DNA of 64,000 bases from Carallia brachiata (Eukaryota; Streptophyta; Magnoliopsida; Malpighiales; Rhizophoraceae): the NCBI GenBank assembly GCA_021464245.1, contig JADCRB010000011.1, positions 78,686 through 142,685 of the forward strand, written 5' to 3'. A program made the translations under genes and the position numbers. Positions 1-12,344 of the stretch are shown here, one piece after another. Positions within the stretch are counted from its first letter, which is position 1; each line of letters begins with the position of its first letter. The notes under the pieces are model-generated. The model saw only the letters and a list, made by a program, of their open reading frames with translations. It had not been told where the DNA came from and did no database searches.

Positions 1-1
1 T

Positions 2-2603
2 GCGCAGGAGGAGCTCTCAAAGATGTCTTCTTGGCCGGAAAGAATTATGTCCTCCAGAGCTTATGGCAACGAGACCGACAATCCATTAGTACAGTCGGCG
101 CTGCGAGCTTGCCAAGCGCTTCTTATAGATGCCATCCGTAGAATCAACGAATGCATGTCATCCGTGAAAATAAATCCAGGGGGGCTGTCGTCCTCCTCCT
201 CCAGGATCGACGACGTCAGGACATGGCTGAGCACAGCCATCACGGATCAGGAAACCTGCCTGGACGGACTCCAGGAAATTGGGCACCACTTGATCCTCCG
301 CGACGCCATGAGACGCGCCATGAAAAAATCGACAGAATTCACGAGTAACAGCTTGGCCATTGTGTCCAACGCCCGCAGGATTTTACTTGATGATCATGAC
401 CTTGAATCGGGCTTTCCCAGGTGGGTCCACGGAAGGGACAGGAGGCTGTTATTGGGCGATGATCATAAGCTGAAACCAAATCTAACGGTGGCAAAGGATG
501 GGAGCGGAGATTACGAGACCATAAGTGAAGCAGTAAATTCGATTCCCAGGCAGAGTAACTCGAGATTTGTTATATACGTCAAAGAGGGTGTGTACGTAGA
601 AAACGTGACTATAGATGATGATCGTTGGAATGTGATGATTTATGGGGATGGGATGAACAAGTCCGTTGTCTCTGGCAGCAAAACTTCGTGGATGGCTTTG
701 ACACCTACTCCTCCGCCTTTCGGTAAGTGAGTTTTGTCTGGAGAAAAAAGTTCGTGGGCAGAAAAGGCCCGAAAAAAGAATGGTTATTTTAACTAAAAAT
801 TAAATTTTAAAATAATATTAAATATATTTAAATTTTAATTTAAAAAGAAAAAGTGTTTCATTAACCCTTTGCCCACCTACCAGAGCCCTTCTTTGGATTA
901 CCTCACCCATAGAGTTTCAGCCCCTAACCAAAATGAGTTAGTCTGCCGCATCGCCATAGCCCATAGGTCAACCGTATAACTATTAGAGCTACGTTCTATG
1001 ATTAAAAAGTTAAATGGCTAGAAAGTTTGAAATCACCGGTTAAAATAGTAGTTTAGTAATAAGTTGGTAAGTTTATTATTGCATTGATTCAAGTTTAAAT
1101 TTTATTGTTGTCGCATTTTTTATAATTGAGTTAATTTGTATAGCGTAGTATTTAGTTTAAAACTCATTAATACAAAAATTAAGTATAAAAGAGACTCATT
1201 CGACCTCAACAGTATTTGGATAATGAATTGTTCTTATGAGAGAGAGATTAAATAAAAACGTAACGTGTGACTCCTGACTTCAACCCATACATGCGATAAC
1301 TCACGTATCAACTATGTATGTTTTTATTTTTGTTAAAAAAAGGAGTTTGACATTCATAAACAACCCAAACTGGCACTTATTGATTAAAAAAATACTTCTT
1401 TTGTTCCGTAAATTTCATTTTACCGCCAAAATCAGTTGATGTATAACTAAATCCATAAAATGTGTAAGCAACAACAAAATAATGTGACAACCAGATGTAT
1501 TTTGGCCTAAAATCTCTTGTTTGTTTCACATGTTGATATTTTAGTTGCAAATCACTGATTTTAGGTTAGAAATTGAAATTGAAAAAAAAAAATCTTAATA
1601 GATGAGCTTAACTTTTTAGTTGCTTCTCAATTCAAACTCTCTGAAACATATGGAGGCTCTAATCAAAACAGGGCAGTCTGCCCCAATCATGCCCTAGGCC
1701 CTAGGTCGACCTAGGGGCTTTCTATTCATAGTGTATGCATATCGAGCCAGATCAACTGAAAAATGCATAAAATATTATGTAGTTATATTCACTTCAAATA
1801 AACGGGTCCAGCCTAAGGATCGTTGATTTGGGCTGGGTAATCGAGTGAAGTATGGCCTACTCTCTATTTTCTTTCTGTATGAATTTCAGTGCACTTGAAA
1901 TATAACATGTGGTGCTTCTGCAGCCGCTGAAGGGAGAGGGTTTATTGCCAAAGACATGGGCTTCCAGAATACAGCAGGCCCAGAGAAGTTCCAAGCAGTG
2001 GCCCTGCGTGTGTCGTCGGACCGATCAGCCTTCTACCGTTGCTCATTAGACGCTTACCAAGACACTCTCTACACACATTCAAATCGCCAATTCTACCGTG
2101 ATTGCCAAATTATCGGGACCATAGATTTCATCTTTGGAAACTCAGCGGTAATTTTCCAGAACTGCAAAATCCAGCCCAGACAGCCCATCCAAGGCCAATA
2201 CAACGTCATCACGGCCCAAGGTAAGACTGATCCGAATCAAAACACCGGAATCTCAATCCAACGGTGTCAAATTACCCAGCTTGGCAATCTGACGGCCACT
2301 ACTTACCTTGGTAGGCCCTGGAAAAATTATTCAACGACTGTGATCATGAAATCGCTTATCGGAGAGTTCTTGGACCCGTCGGGATGGATCTCATTGAAGC
2401 CCAACGCTGACCCACCTAATACCATCTTCTTTGGTGAGTACCAAAATGTTGGGCCTGGGTCAGCCACAAGTGGAAGAGTGAGATGGCCTGGTGTTAGGCC
2501 CAATATGACGCTGGAACAGGCTGCCAGTTTTACTGTGGATGCCTTCATCAATGGAAGCCAGTGGTTGTCACAAGCGTGTGCCGTCTATAATGCCACATTC
2601 TGA
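2..2603 (+). CDS. Pectin methylesterase with inhibitor domain (5' end outside window)
   Basis: Type I (pro-region) pectin methylesterase: demethylesterifies cell-wall homogalacturonan, and the PMEI pro-domain is normally removed in the Golgi. Exon 1 (in frame from base 2, ending 722) enters partway through the PMEI domain, so the start and first Cys pair lie upstream of the window. An RRLL processing motif follows near 440-455, then region I GVYVE (about 585-600). A 1.2 kb GTAAGT...CAG intron (723-1923) sits at the usual plant PME position. Exon 2 (1924-2603) carries QAVAL (1992), AYQDTLY (2052), GTIDFIFGN (2115) and LGRPW (2307), so all five catalytic residues are present. Oddity: about 12 residues before the intron are read in the wrong frame between two compensating one-base indels (A-run 680-683, T-run 718-720), which destroys the conserved DGFDTYSSA-type segment. 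The overall frame is kept, so the gene may still be expressed. Confidence 0.85.
723..1923 (+). other. Intron of the first PME gene
   Basis: The 1.2 kb intron begins GTAAGTGA and ends TTCTGCAG, joining phase-correctly to the GCC GCT GAA codons of exon 2. It is AT-rich with no coding signal. It contains a perfect 18-bp palindrome centred on GTCGAC (1699-1716). Confidence 0.8.
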
Positions 2604-5600
2604 TAATGGCAACTAGAGGTGTCAAAAAGTTGGGTTTGGGTTGGATCGTTTCGGATCCGGGTTATTTTTAGTTGGGTTACTTTCAAGTCACGTTACATTC
2701 GGTTCGGATTCAAGTTGGGTCGTTTCAGATTCGGATTGGATTCGGGTCGAATTCGCACTAAACTATTTTTTTTTAAGTTATTTTCTTTTTTAATTTAACG
2801 GTGTTAAGCAAATTGATTGATTTTTTCTAAATTAGTAATACTTAGGTTGTTTCATGATACAGATTTCGTAATTTATATTATTACCCCTTTGTATTATTCA
2901 AGCAGTTAGACTTATATAATGAAAGTTCAACAGACGTCTATTCCACTTGTATAAGGAGAATGCAATGAAATTTCCGTCCCAACTTAACAATAATTTCAAG
3001 CAGAAAAACATCGACAAATGCTCTATTAATTAATGAGTGACTTGGGATGCCAAAAAAAAAAAAAAGCCTTTTCTCATCGGCTTAGAAAAGAATAAATACA
3101 ACACAAAAATGCGAAATGACCAAAAATTGGTTTCCAGTAAATTATATCTATTACGCTCCTTGCAACTTGGCTCAATTTATTGTATTTATTGGGAGAAAAA
3201 AACGCATCAAAAAATTGCAAAATTTTGTTTCCTTTTCTAGATAGAAGAGAATAAAAATCTACCCTTCTACTTAAAGTTGGTGGTTTAGTAATAAAAAAGT
3301 TATTTCTAATCATACTAAAAATTACAATTTTAATTTTTTACCAAAAAATTTAGTAAAACAAAATGTACACTCGTAGAATTTATTCCTCTAATAATGAACA
3401 ATCTTCCTAGCAAAATTACTATTACTTTTTAATTATTGTCAACTGAAAAAATCTATGCAATGAGTCTTTTAAATAACGTCTCGTCTATTATAATATGTTA
3501 AAAAATTGATAAAATACCTTCATCATTAATTGCCAAGACAAATCGTGATCAAAAAATAAGTTACAAAACAAACAATTGCGATCCCAATAATCTCAACTAG
3601 CAAAAGCCTTCCACTTCCCCGTGGTCGTCCCAACATATGGAACGTTAATGCATTGGCATAGCGATGGCCCTGTTAGAGTGACACTAACGAAGAGGTTATT
3701 TATCATAGGTTTGACAAAATATAGCTACGAGCTTTCCAGATTGGCGGCCTTTCAAACCTGACGGTCATGCAATAAATAAATAAAGAGTTTGATTTCTGTA
3801 CCATCCAAAACTGTCACACAAAACCGCTCCATTGAAGATAACCAATATAATTTTTTATCAACTAAACACAACTAACTAGATAAAATTAAAATAATAAAAT
3901 TAAAATTTAAAATTAAATAAATATTATATTAAAAATTAATATATTAATCTCACATAATATGAATTAAAAAAGATTTTATACACAAAATATTAATACGATT
4001 ATATTTTATTTATAAAGAATCATATTCGTTACCTTAAGTGTAGCGAATTCGTTTAATTTATTTTTATAGATCTTAAATTTTTTTAATATATAAGAGAGTT
4101 CACCTGCAGAGACGTGGAGAAAAACAGTATCTGCTTGTTTAAGTGGTGAAACAATAATTTTTTTTATTTTTTTACTGTATGGATAATAATCTGTATATTT
4201 AAAATACTATTATTTTATTTAGACACAATAACCTGTGCTGATGTGCCCTTCTCCACTCCATCGCTTTTATCCGTCCACGGAGTTTTTCGTAAACAACCAC
4301 AAAGCGTCGGCGTCCTTCATCCCTGCATACAGAAGATATGATTCCTAAAGCGAAAAATTGGTCCCGCGTACGAAATAATTTTTTTGTGAAATATACTAAA
4401 AATGAAAATTAAAAAAAAAAAGGTGGATAAGGTATAGTATATATTTTTTTAAAATCTTAAGAAAGGGTCAAATTATGTGAGAGTGAGAATTTAAACGAAA
4501 CAGAAAATTAAGCTCTTACTTCTATATTGATATATTGATATTGTTCAATACGTCAACTTTTCTAAATATTTAGTTCTAAACCATAAAACAAGTAATTGCG
4601 CATCCAACTTAGGACCTCCACGAGTTTCAATGGAATTAAATTTAGAGATGACAAAAGTGACTTGATCCGAATAAATTTATTTAACTAAACTGAAAAGTAA
4701 ATTGTATTAACTGAAAAAATTAATAATTCATAAAATTAAATTGTATTAACTGAAAAAATCAATAATTCATAACTTAAAATATCAATTTGTAACTCAATTT
4801 ATTTGAAATTCAATAAACCAGAAATTTAATGAATCTAAAATACGATGACTTGAAACATAAACTCCAATACATCTTGAATCGGAAATTCAAACGAATCGGG
4901 AGCCGAAATACTCAAACTCAAATCCGACTTAATCCGCTGGTTTGCCACATCTGGCTGAACTGGCTTTTTTTTTTTTTTTTTTGTCAAAAGTGTTAATTTG
5001 TCCAGCCATTTAGGTCACAGAATCGCCAAGGCCACTAATGAGTCCTTCAGAAGGCATGTGCCAATGTCCCCAAGAACCTAAAAAGGAATGAGATGAAGTG
5101 GCATCTCTCATATAAGTTGACATGCCTAGTCGATTCCTCTCAAATGAGTCACCCACTCGTTGATAGGAACAATTCTCCACACCATTTACTCTCGTCTTTT
5201 CAATGTCCATCTGTCCGACACTTCTTTGAGTAAAGTTATAAACGTTCTAAATTATTATTATTATATTATTTTTACTTTTATGAACTCGGTCTATACCAAT
5301 TTCTTTTTTTCTTCTTTTTTTTTTTTTTTTTGTTTCCACATGGAGTAGAACCCTCAAATGCGCCTGTCCCAAAAATATATGGAAAGTTGCGGGAATTTCC
5401 TTCACGTACGTGGAATCCCATGCATGAGAACGCACGATTTCTTCAACTTATCCAAAGGAGAGTGTCGGTTGGGTAAAGAAAAAATGAATGAAATATAAGT
5501 TAGTGGTGAGTTGGTTAAAATGATTTAAATTATTTAATAGATAATAAATTCATCAGTTAAAACAAATTTGATCCAAATACTCACATACTCAAAGAAAAAA

Positions 5601-5934
5601 AAAATCTCAGCCCAAAAATAAAAGGATTTATAAAAGATATAATATAGTATTAGAAGGTAAGTTGAGAAGGTAAGTTTAACTAACTTATAAAAAGATTATG
5701 TGTGGGAATTGAGAAGGTAAGTTGGCTAAAATGAGTTGGATCATTTTAACAACAGCAAACTCATCAACGATAACGAATTTAATTCATATACTCTCCTACT
5801 CATAAAAAAAGACCCAAATTCAAAAATAAATGGATCCATAGGGCAATAAATTAATTTGTGGACGAAACAAAAGGAAGCGGAAGAGCCATGAATTGTTGAA
5901 TTTTGAACTTCTTTGGCAAAAGATACACTGATTT

Positions 5935-5962
5935 AAAATAATAATAATAATAATAATAATAA
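5935..5962. repeat. (AAT)n microsatellite
   Basis: Uninterrupted AAT/ATA trinucleotide run of about nine units in the spacer between the PME genes. Confidence 0.9.
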
Positions 5963-6042
5963 TTTTTTATTCAATAGTTCTACTTGTCAGCTCACTTTAA
6001 CATAATTTCATTGTCTATCATTTTTTCTTTAAATTAAATTGT

Positions 6043-6192
6043 CAGACACGTTACAAATAATTCAATACAATCAATAATGGATTAATTACCACTACCAGAT
6101 GCGTACAAGAAGTTGTAAAATTTGCCAGACACGTTGCAAATAATCCCAATACCAATGAATTAATTACCAGATGCGTACAAGAAGTTGTGAAA
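6043..6192. repeat. 83-bp tandem duplication
   Basis: Two adjacent degenerate copies start at 6043 and 6126. Both begin CAGACACGTT.CAAATAAT and both contain ATTAATTACC followed by CCAGATGCGTACAAGAAGTT. No coding role is seen. Confidence 0.8.
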
Positions 6193-7554
6193 GTATATTA
6201 GCAGCTCAAGGAAACGACATGGGATGGAACTCTCTAGCCTTCAATGGATGGACATATCTTGCTCCTTTGTCGGATGCCAGTTTTCCTAGGGTCTTAATGA
6301 CGAGGCAACATTGCACCTTACTTTTGAATTTTGATACCCCACAGCCTCTAGTTCCTTCTTCCGATAATGAGAATAACAGCGTACCAATTCGCAGAATTGG
6401 TTCAAGTCATCAAGTGTCAACATGGTTATACACATATTTGTTGTGGGTAAAATACCAGCACAAGAGTGTTTTGCTTACTACTTAAAATGCAAATCCCACT
6501 TAATATGAGAGTTTTTTTGAAAGGTTAGGAGATTGAATCGCTGACCGTCCTCAGGCCACAAAGACTTGATGAGCACAACATGGATATATTTCGCCATGTT
6601 ATTCTCTTTATCAAAATTTGGTTTTGATGACCAAATTAATTAAAGTGATACATAATACCACTTAACTAGCTCGAAAAGGATTCTCAACTACATGTATTCC
6701 ATTCAACTTTTAGGATAACAAATTCTTTGTGCCTGATCATTAAAATTCATGAGCTTGATAGTCAGCTTAATATTAAGATTAGTTTGCTGAAGTCAATGAG
6801 TCCAATCAGATCTACCTGCTCAACATAAAATTGTAAGCAGCTTTTGGTTCCAAATTATAAAACTGATGGATTGTTAGGCACAACGGATATATTTAAGCAT
6901 ATAAAAAAAATTATAAGATGCGTCATTTTTGTTGAATTACAACACTCTACACATGACTCAAAAAATTGTCACAGAATAACCAATGTGTTACTTACAGATA
7001 AATTTGTGTTCTAAACTTATAGGCGGCTTAATTATCTCTCCTGCATAGACTTTCCTATTCTGTTGCCTAAGATTATTGGGGCTTCTATTGAACCTTGAAA
7101 GATAACTCTCAATGCTGAAAAGGGGAAAAGGGAATATTTAAGGTGTCTCAAAATAACCATTAATTAAGAATTTATACTTTTATTTTTAAAATTTTGGATT
7201 TTAGTCCGGAGAATTTGGTATGAAAATTATGAAAATAAGGAAAGTAACTGCTTAAGGTTTAAAAAGTTTCTTAACAGACAAAAAAAAAAGAGAAAAAAGA
7301 AAAAAATGGATATTTAAGGCAACATTTTATTCCTCTATTTCATTTTATTTAAGGAATTGGATTTAAATTTTACGTTTTGAGGGTTACTCTTAATTAAGTT
7401 GTACAATATAGAATCATTGATGTTGATAATGTATCCATTTCAGCATTGAACCCAAAATAAACAACTATAAAGTACGATTTTATTAAGGTAGTAGTTACAA
7501 ATTGTAAGTAAGAGTCCCGCCATCATTTTTTTTGGTCATTTTCATAAAATGGGA

Positions 7555-7760
7555 AAGTGATGGTGTTGTCGCGACAGTTTCACCAGAAAGTATTAGATCT
7601 CTTCTCAATATTACAAACGGTCTGAATGATTGTGTTAAAACTCGTATCGTGAAAAATTTAAATTTAGCGATAACCAAAAACTTTAACTCAAATGACATTG
7701 CACTTAATAGTAGTTGAACTCATAATTTCTCCCTAAAACCACACCCAGGAGTGGTCGAGT
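7555..7760 (+). repeat. Dispersed repeat, copy 1 of 3
   Basis: Shares a run of words with 11995-12160 and 12345-12560: a GAGAGTATTAG-like start, TCTTCTCAAT/ CTCCTTAAT, CAAACGGTC/CAAACAGTC, then GATATTGCA or GACATTGCA and a tail AGTTGAACTCA...CACACCCAGGAGTGG. This is a decayed member of an interspersed family, probably non-autonomous. I cannot assign a class. Confidence 0.55.
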
Positions 7761-8114
7761 TCTACCGTCATTTGAAGAGAATAACAGGAACAAAAAAAAC
7801 AAAAAGAGAGAGAGAGAATAACAGGAGGAGGGATATGGGTCCAGGTCCTGTATGAAAAAGGGCCATGTATATGCACAGTGTGTGAACAAAAGGCAAGGTA
7901 ATTAAACTAGCCCATGAGCCCCACACGAGTGGTTTCCTTTGTGGGCTAGTCAACGTGTATGTTTCAGGACCACTTTTCTGTCTCGGCTAACTAGAGAATA
8001 GACTGCCAAACTAACCAAAATTGCTGTCTGAAACTTTTTATCAAAAAAGGTAAAGAATTGTGTGGAAGTTGTACTTTTCATGCATGCCCATTGGCCATTG
8101 GGATCTTCCTTCAA

Positions 8115-8122
8115 TATAAATA
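8115..8122 (+). promoter_or_regulatory. Probable TATA box of the second PME gene
   Basis: TATAAATA in the context TTCAATATAAATATCC, 112 bp upstream of the proposed ATG at 8234. Position and sequence fit a plant core promoter. No transcript data are available to confirm it. Confidence 0.45.
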
Positions 8123-8233
8123 TCCACACCCATCTGCCCTTGAGTGGCCATGAACATGTGTTTTTAAAACAAATCACTACTCGTTTTGGCTAAACTCAGA
8201 TAAATATATACTTGCTATTAAAGTTCTTCTGAT

Positions 8234-10578
8234 ATGGGAATTATAATATTTCTGAATTGTATAGTCTTTTGGTTATTAGGATGTGTAGCAGGTGTAACAT
8301 GGGGTGGAATGGATAGTTACCATGAGAGTCTCAAAATGCAATGCAATTTCCTGGCCTTTGTCTCCAAACAGTGATGGGATCAAAGGATCAGCCTGTCGAT
8401 ATCATGGTTGCCCTTGTTAACAAAACAATATCAGAGACTGACCTGCCAAATTCCTACTTCACTGTCCTCAGTTCCCAATTGGATATCCAAGAAGCTCAAC
8501 ACGCTCAATCCATCGCAGGTGGTAAACAATAATCACTTTATATGCTTGACTGTTTTTTTTTTTGCCTTTTAGGAGCGTCGTAACTCATAAATATATAGGA
8601 AAGGGGGAATGATCGGAGATAGGGTTTGAACTCCAACCAGTTAGGCAACACTTACTAATTATATGCTTGATAATTTTCAATTGCTACTTCAGCCCTTTCG
8701 CATTTTTGCTTCCTGGAAATTTGTGTCCGTTTAAGGTTTACACTAGCTAGCGATTAAGGGTGTTTCTAATTGCTTTGTTTTCATAAATTATGTTGTGAAT
8801 ATATAACATCATAACATACCTTACTATTTTGGCTGTATCTGACCATAAAAATTCAACTAGAGCTTAATGTGCATTGATCTGTTGCTTCAAAAATGAAGAT
8901 TACCTTAAACATGCAACAAATTGAACTCTGAAAATGAAGTATAATCGCGGGCGCTAAGGTAGCCCATGTCAACATCATTCTTTTATGGTTCGGTTAAAAT
9001 TGCTATTTTTTGATGCATGTAGAATACTGCATAAAGCTCACGAGCATGTCTCTCAAACGGCTTCACCAGTCATTATCTGCACTAAAAAGCAATCCAAGAA
9101 AAAACAAGCATGACATTCAGACATGGCTGAGCGCTGCCTTGACACACCAGCAAGCTTGCAAAGATTATGCTGAGAACTCGGACTTATCGGCCAGCGCCCA
9201 TATTTCACGCACAATGGACTATCTCTCTGCATTAGGCAGCAATGCTCTGGCTCTTGTCAACAGGATCAATGGTAACAATGCTAATCATCCCACAGAAGAT
9301 AGCACTACTTACAAAAAGAACCGACATCTGGCTGAGCAGGAACCAGATTTTCCCAGACTGTTGGCTAAGGATCGAAAAATGCTGCAATCGAACCCCATCA
9401 GGGCAAATGCTGTTGTTGCGAAAGACGGGACAGGCAACTACAGAACTATAGCGGAGGCCATCGGGGCTGCTTCGGGGAATCGGTTTGTGATTTACGTGAA
9501 AGCTGGCGTTTACCATGAGAAAATTCACACTAACAAAGATGGTATAACTCTGATAGGAGATGGCAAATACTCGACTCTCATTGTTGGTGGTGATAGCGTA
9601 GCTGGTGGCTCTTCCATGCCTGGCTCTGCCACATTTTGTTCGTATTTCTCTCAGTTTTCTTTCTCGATTCGATCAAATTATATGTTTTGATCAACTTTAC
9701 TATATCCTGTTGGGTGAGATTCGAGATATCGATCATATATTAAACTCTTGCAAATATAGTCCCTAAAACATTACCGTTGCACTACAAGCTCGGAGAATAA
9801 TGCTTAATTTAAGTATTATGATTATATTGTCGCTTGTGTTTTATTGAAAAATTAATTCTTTATTGAACTTCCTGGGTGCACAGCAATCACAGGCGATGGA
9901 TTCATTGCTCGCGATATCGGATTCCAGAATACGGCAGGGCCAGGGGGACAGCAAGCCTTGGCTCTGTATGTGGCTTCGGATCATGCAGTTTTCTATCGAT
10001 GCAGCATTGCAGGTTACCAAGACACTCTGTATGCTCTTGCACTCCGTCAATTCTACAGAGAATGTGACATTTACGGCACTTTAGACTTCATTTTCGGGAA
10101 CGCTGCTGGTGTTTTCCAGAGCTACAACCTGGTGCTTCGCCGCCCACCCGCTGGTGGCACGAATGCGATTCTAGCAAATGGGAGGTCAGACCCTGGACAA
10201 AACACTGGCTTCTCCTTCATAACTGTAGGATCACGGCGAGCTCGGATTTGGCTCCGGTTAAACACAATGTTCAATCTTATCTGGGGAGGGCCTGGAAACA
10301 GTATTCGAGGTCAGTGATAATGGCAACATAACATAGACGATGCAATTTATCCAAACGGTTGGATTGAGTGGCCAGGTCAATGGTCCTACGCCAGGACGCT
10401 GTATTTTGCTGAGTTCTCAAATACAGGCCCTGGAGCTGGAATCTCCAATAGGGTAAACTGGCCAGGCTTCCGTGTCTTGGGACCTACAGAGGCTGATAAA
10501 TTTACAGTGGCCAATTTCATTGCCGGAACATCTTGGCTGCCTTCTACTGGAGTAACTTTCATTTCGGGTCTACGCTAA
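8234..10578 (+). pseudogene. Broken pectin methylesterase/inhibitor gene
   Basis: Second PME of the tandem pair, in three exons: 8234-8521 (donor GTGGTA at 8519 or GTAAAC at 8522), 9023-9637 and 9884-10578. The proposed start opens a hydrophobic secretion signal (MGIIIFLNCIVFWLLG). The PMEI domain spans the first intron, with an RKML processing motif near 9375. Regions GVYHE, QALAL, GYQDTLY and GTLDFIFGN are intact. Lesions: (a) near 8346 the frame changes inside the first PMEI Cys motif and about three residues are missing; (b) one base is missing at about 10218 (TTCAT for TTCCAT); (c) one base is added at about 10328; (d) LGRPW reads LGRAW. Between (b) and (c) the normal frame aligns well but stops at TAA. 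As given, no full-length enzyme is possible. Assembly error could explain (b) and (c), less easily (a) and (d). Confidence 0.85.
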
Positions 10579-11994
10579 TGATTTGTCTGCAAGAATTTGT
10601 CTACCAATAAAAAAATGGTCCAGTGAACTTGCGAATCCTTTCCAGGAGGTCTGTGGGCACCATCCCTGGTTATCTATTTTATGGACGAAAAAAAATTGTA
10701 CCCTTAGACATTTATGTTCTTATGCTGCAAGATAATTAGCAATAATTAGGAAGAGCCTCAAGGGGAGAAACTACAATAATTGCTCATATAATTCCCGGTT
10801 TAAAATGATGGCTGTAAGATTGGAGAAATAAGAAATTGTTCAGTCAACTATGTTTTTGTGTAGTCTGAATTCTTCAGCACCGATCTAAGATATAAAATGG
10901 GGAGTACAAATGAAATATAAATGATTTGAATGATAAATTCGTAATTAGATGAATCACCGAGGTTCTTTGGGCATGAAGAATTGTACTGCAGATTAAAAAT
11001 TATGTTGAGGTACTTGTTCTTATTTTTATTTTTTAATATAATTGATTCATAATTTTATATCATAACAAACATATAAATATCACTTGTTATATAATGTAAA
11101 ATAATGTGTATATTATACTCATAATACTCATAAAAAAAAGGTAAGTCAAGTTAATAATCCTTTTAAGAGAAATGGGTGTTTGATTTAATTCTTAGATAAC
11201 CATTACAATTATTAATTTCTTTTCCCAACTAACCATCGCAGTTCAACTTAACATGCCTTTTGCCACTGAAAACTTATATGATGGGAATGGATTAAGAGCA
11301 CTACAAAATGTTTCAACAAGTTTGTTCGATTATGTAATAAAAGTAATTAATTATTAATTTTTTACAAGCACATAAATAAAAAATAATAAAAAATATAATA
11401 TATATTATCGCTTAATTTTCTTTGTTACTTCAAATATACATATAATTATAAAAAATTAATAGTTAATTATTTTTTTATACATAATCGGAACAAACTTATA
11501 AGAATATTTTGTAAGATTCTTAAACTTTACATATATAAGGGTGATTATTTGCGGGCTGTTTGGGGATCCACATCACCCAAATACTTTTCTCTTGTGGCAC
11601 GCCAATGATTCCCACGGCAAAATGGATGCGACTAGCATTCGGATCTTGCACTTTTCAATTCAAGTATCTCAATCCACTTTCCATTTTTGCCATTAATTTA
11701 TCTCAGAGTTTTGGACCAATTGAGCTTCTTATTATTGTATTTTATTTTATTTTTTTTGGGTCCATCGCATTATTTTATTACTTGTTTTTATTTAAGTTCG
11801 AAACATTTTTTGGTTTAATTATTGTAGAAGAGGAATTTAACTGAGACTATTTACACAATGGAAACCAGGAAATTAGTCCGTACATGTAAACTAAAGCCAT
11901 TGCTAACCGCATGCGTTTTATTTGCGTATATAAAGTAATTTTTGCGCGTAAATATCATCACCTTTTAACTAATGAGCGTAAATGCACCGTTAAA

Positions 11995-12160
11995 TTTGGT
12001 AGTGCTCCCGTCATAGAGTATTATGCATCTTTTTTAGTGGTACAAATGGTCTAAATAGTTATGACAGATATTATACTGGAGGAGGTTTAAGTTTAATTGC
12101 ACCTATAGGTGTTGGTCCAAGCGATATTTACGTGTAATAACAGTGCATTTTAACTAATAA
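11995..12160 (+). repeat. Dispersed repeat, copy 2 of 3
   Basis: Shares TAGAGTATTA, GGTCTAAATAGTTATGA, ACTGGAGGAGGTTTAA, TTGCACCTA.AGG.GTTGG and AAGCGATAT with copy 3. It lies 180 bp from copy 3 in the same orientation, so the two may be a tandem duplication or two halves of one element. Confidence 0.6.
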
Positions 12161-12344
12161 TGAGGTATGAAGTTCAAACTTTAAATATCAATTTAAAGTA
12201 TAAATTAGGTGACCACTAAACTATATTTGAAGATTTAAGTCCCAAACTTTTTTTTTATCAATAAATCCCAAACTTTAGAATCACTTCTTTGATTTTTTTT
12301 TTTCGTTTGGTTTACTATTATTTTTTTTGATAAAAAAAAAGAGA

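Larger units (their letters stand above)
2604..8113. other. AT-rich intergenic spacer between the two tandem PME genes
   Basis: I see no gene here. The start (about 2615-2760) is a degenerate run of GGTTCGGATT/GGGTCG-type words, common in plant repetitive DNA. A poly-T tract lies near 4965-4982. Two degenerate copies of one segment lie at about 5490-5630 and 5700-5840 (shared words such as 'aagttgg.taaaatga' and 'aaaaataaa.ggat'). An AAT microsatellite is at 5935-5962, and an 83-bp-period tandem duplication at 6043-6190. Open frames in the spacer have no protein-like composition. Confidence 0.6.

Noticed and set aside
6171..6485. 104-codon plus-strand frame in the PME1-PME2 spacer
   Set aside because: It starts inside a tandem duplication and resembles no known protein. 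It is likely a chance frame.
8600..8645. GGTTTGAACTCC as a tRNA B box / SINE promoter
   Set aside because: No matching A box at the right distance and no poly-A tail or target duplication.
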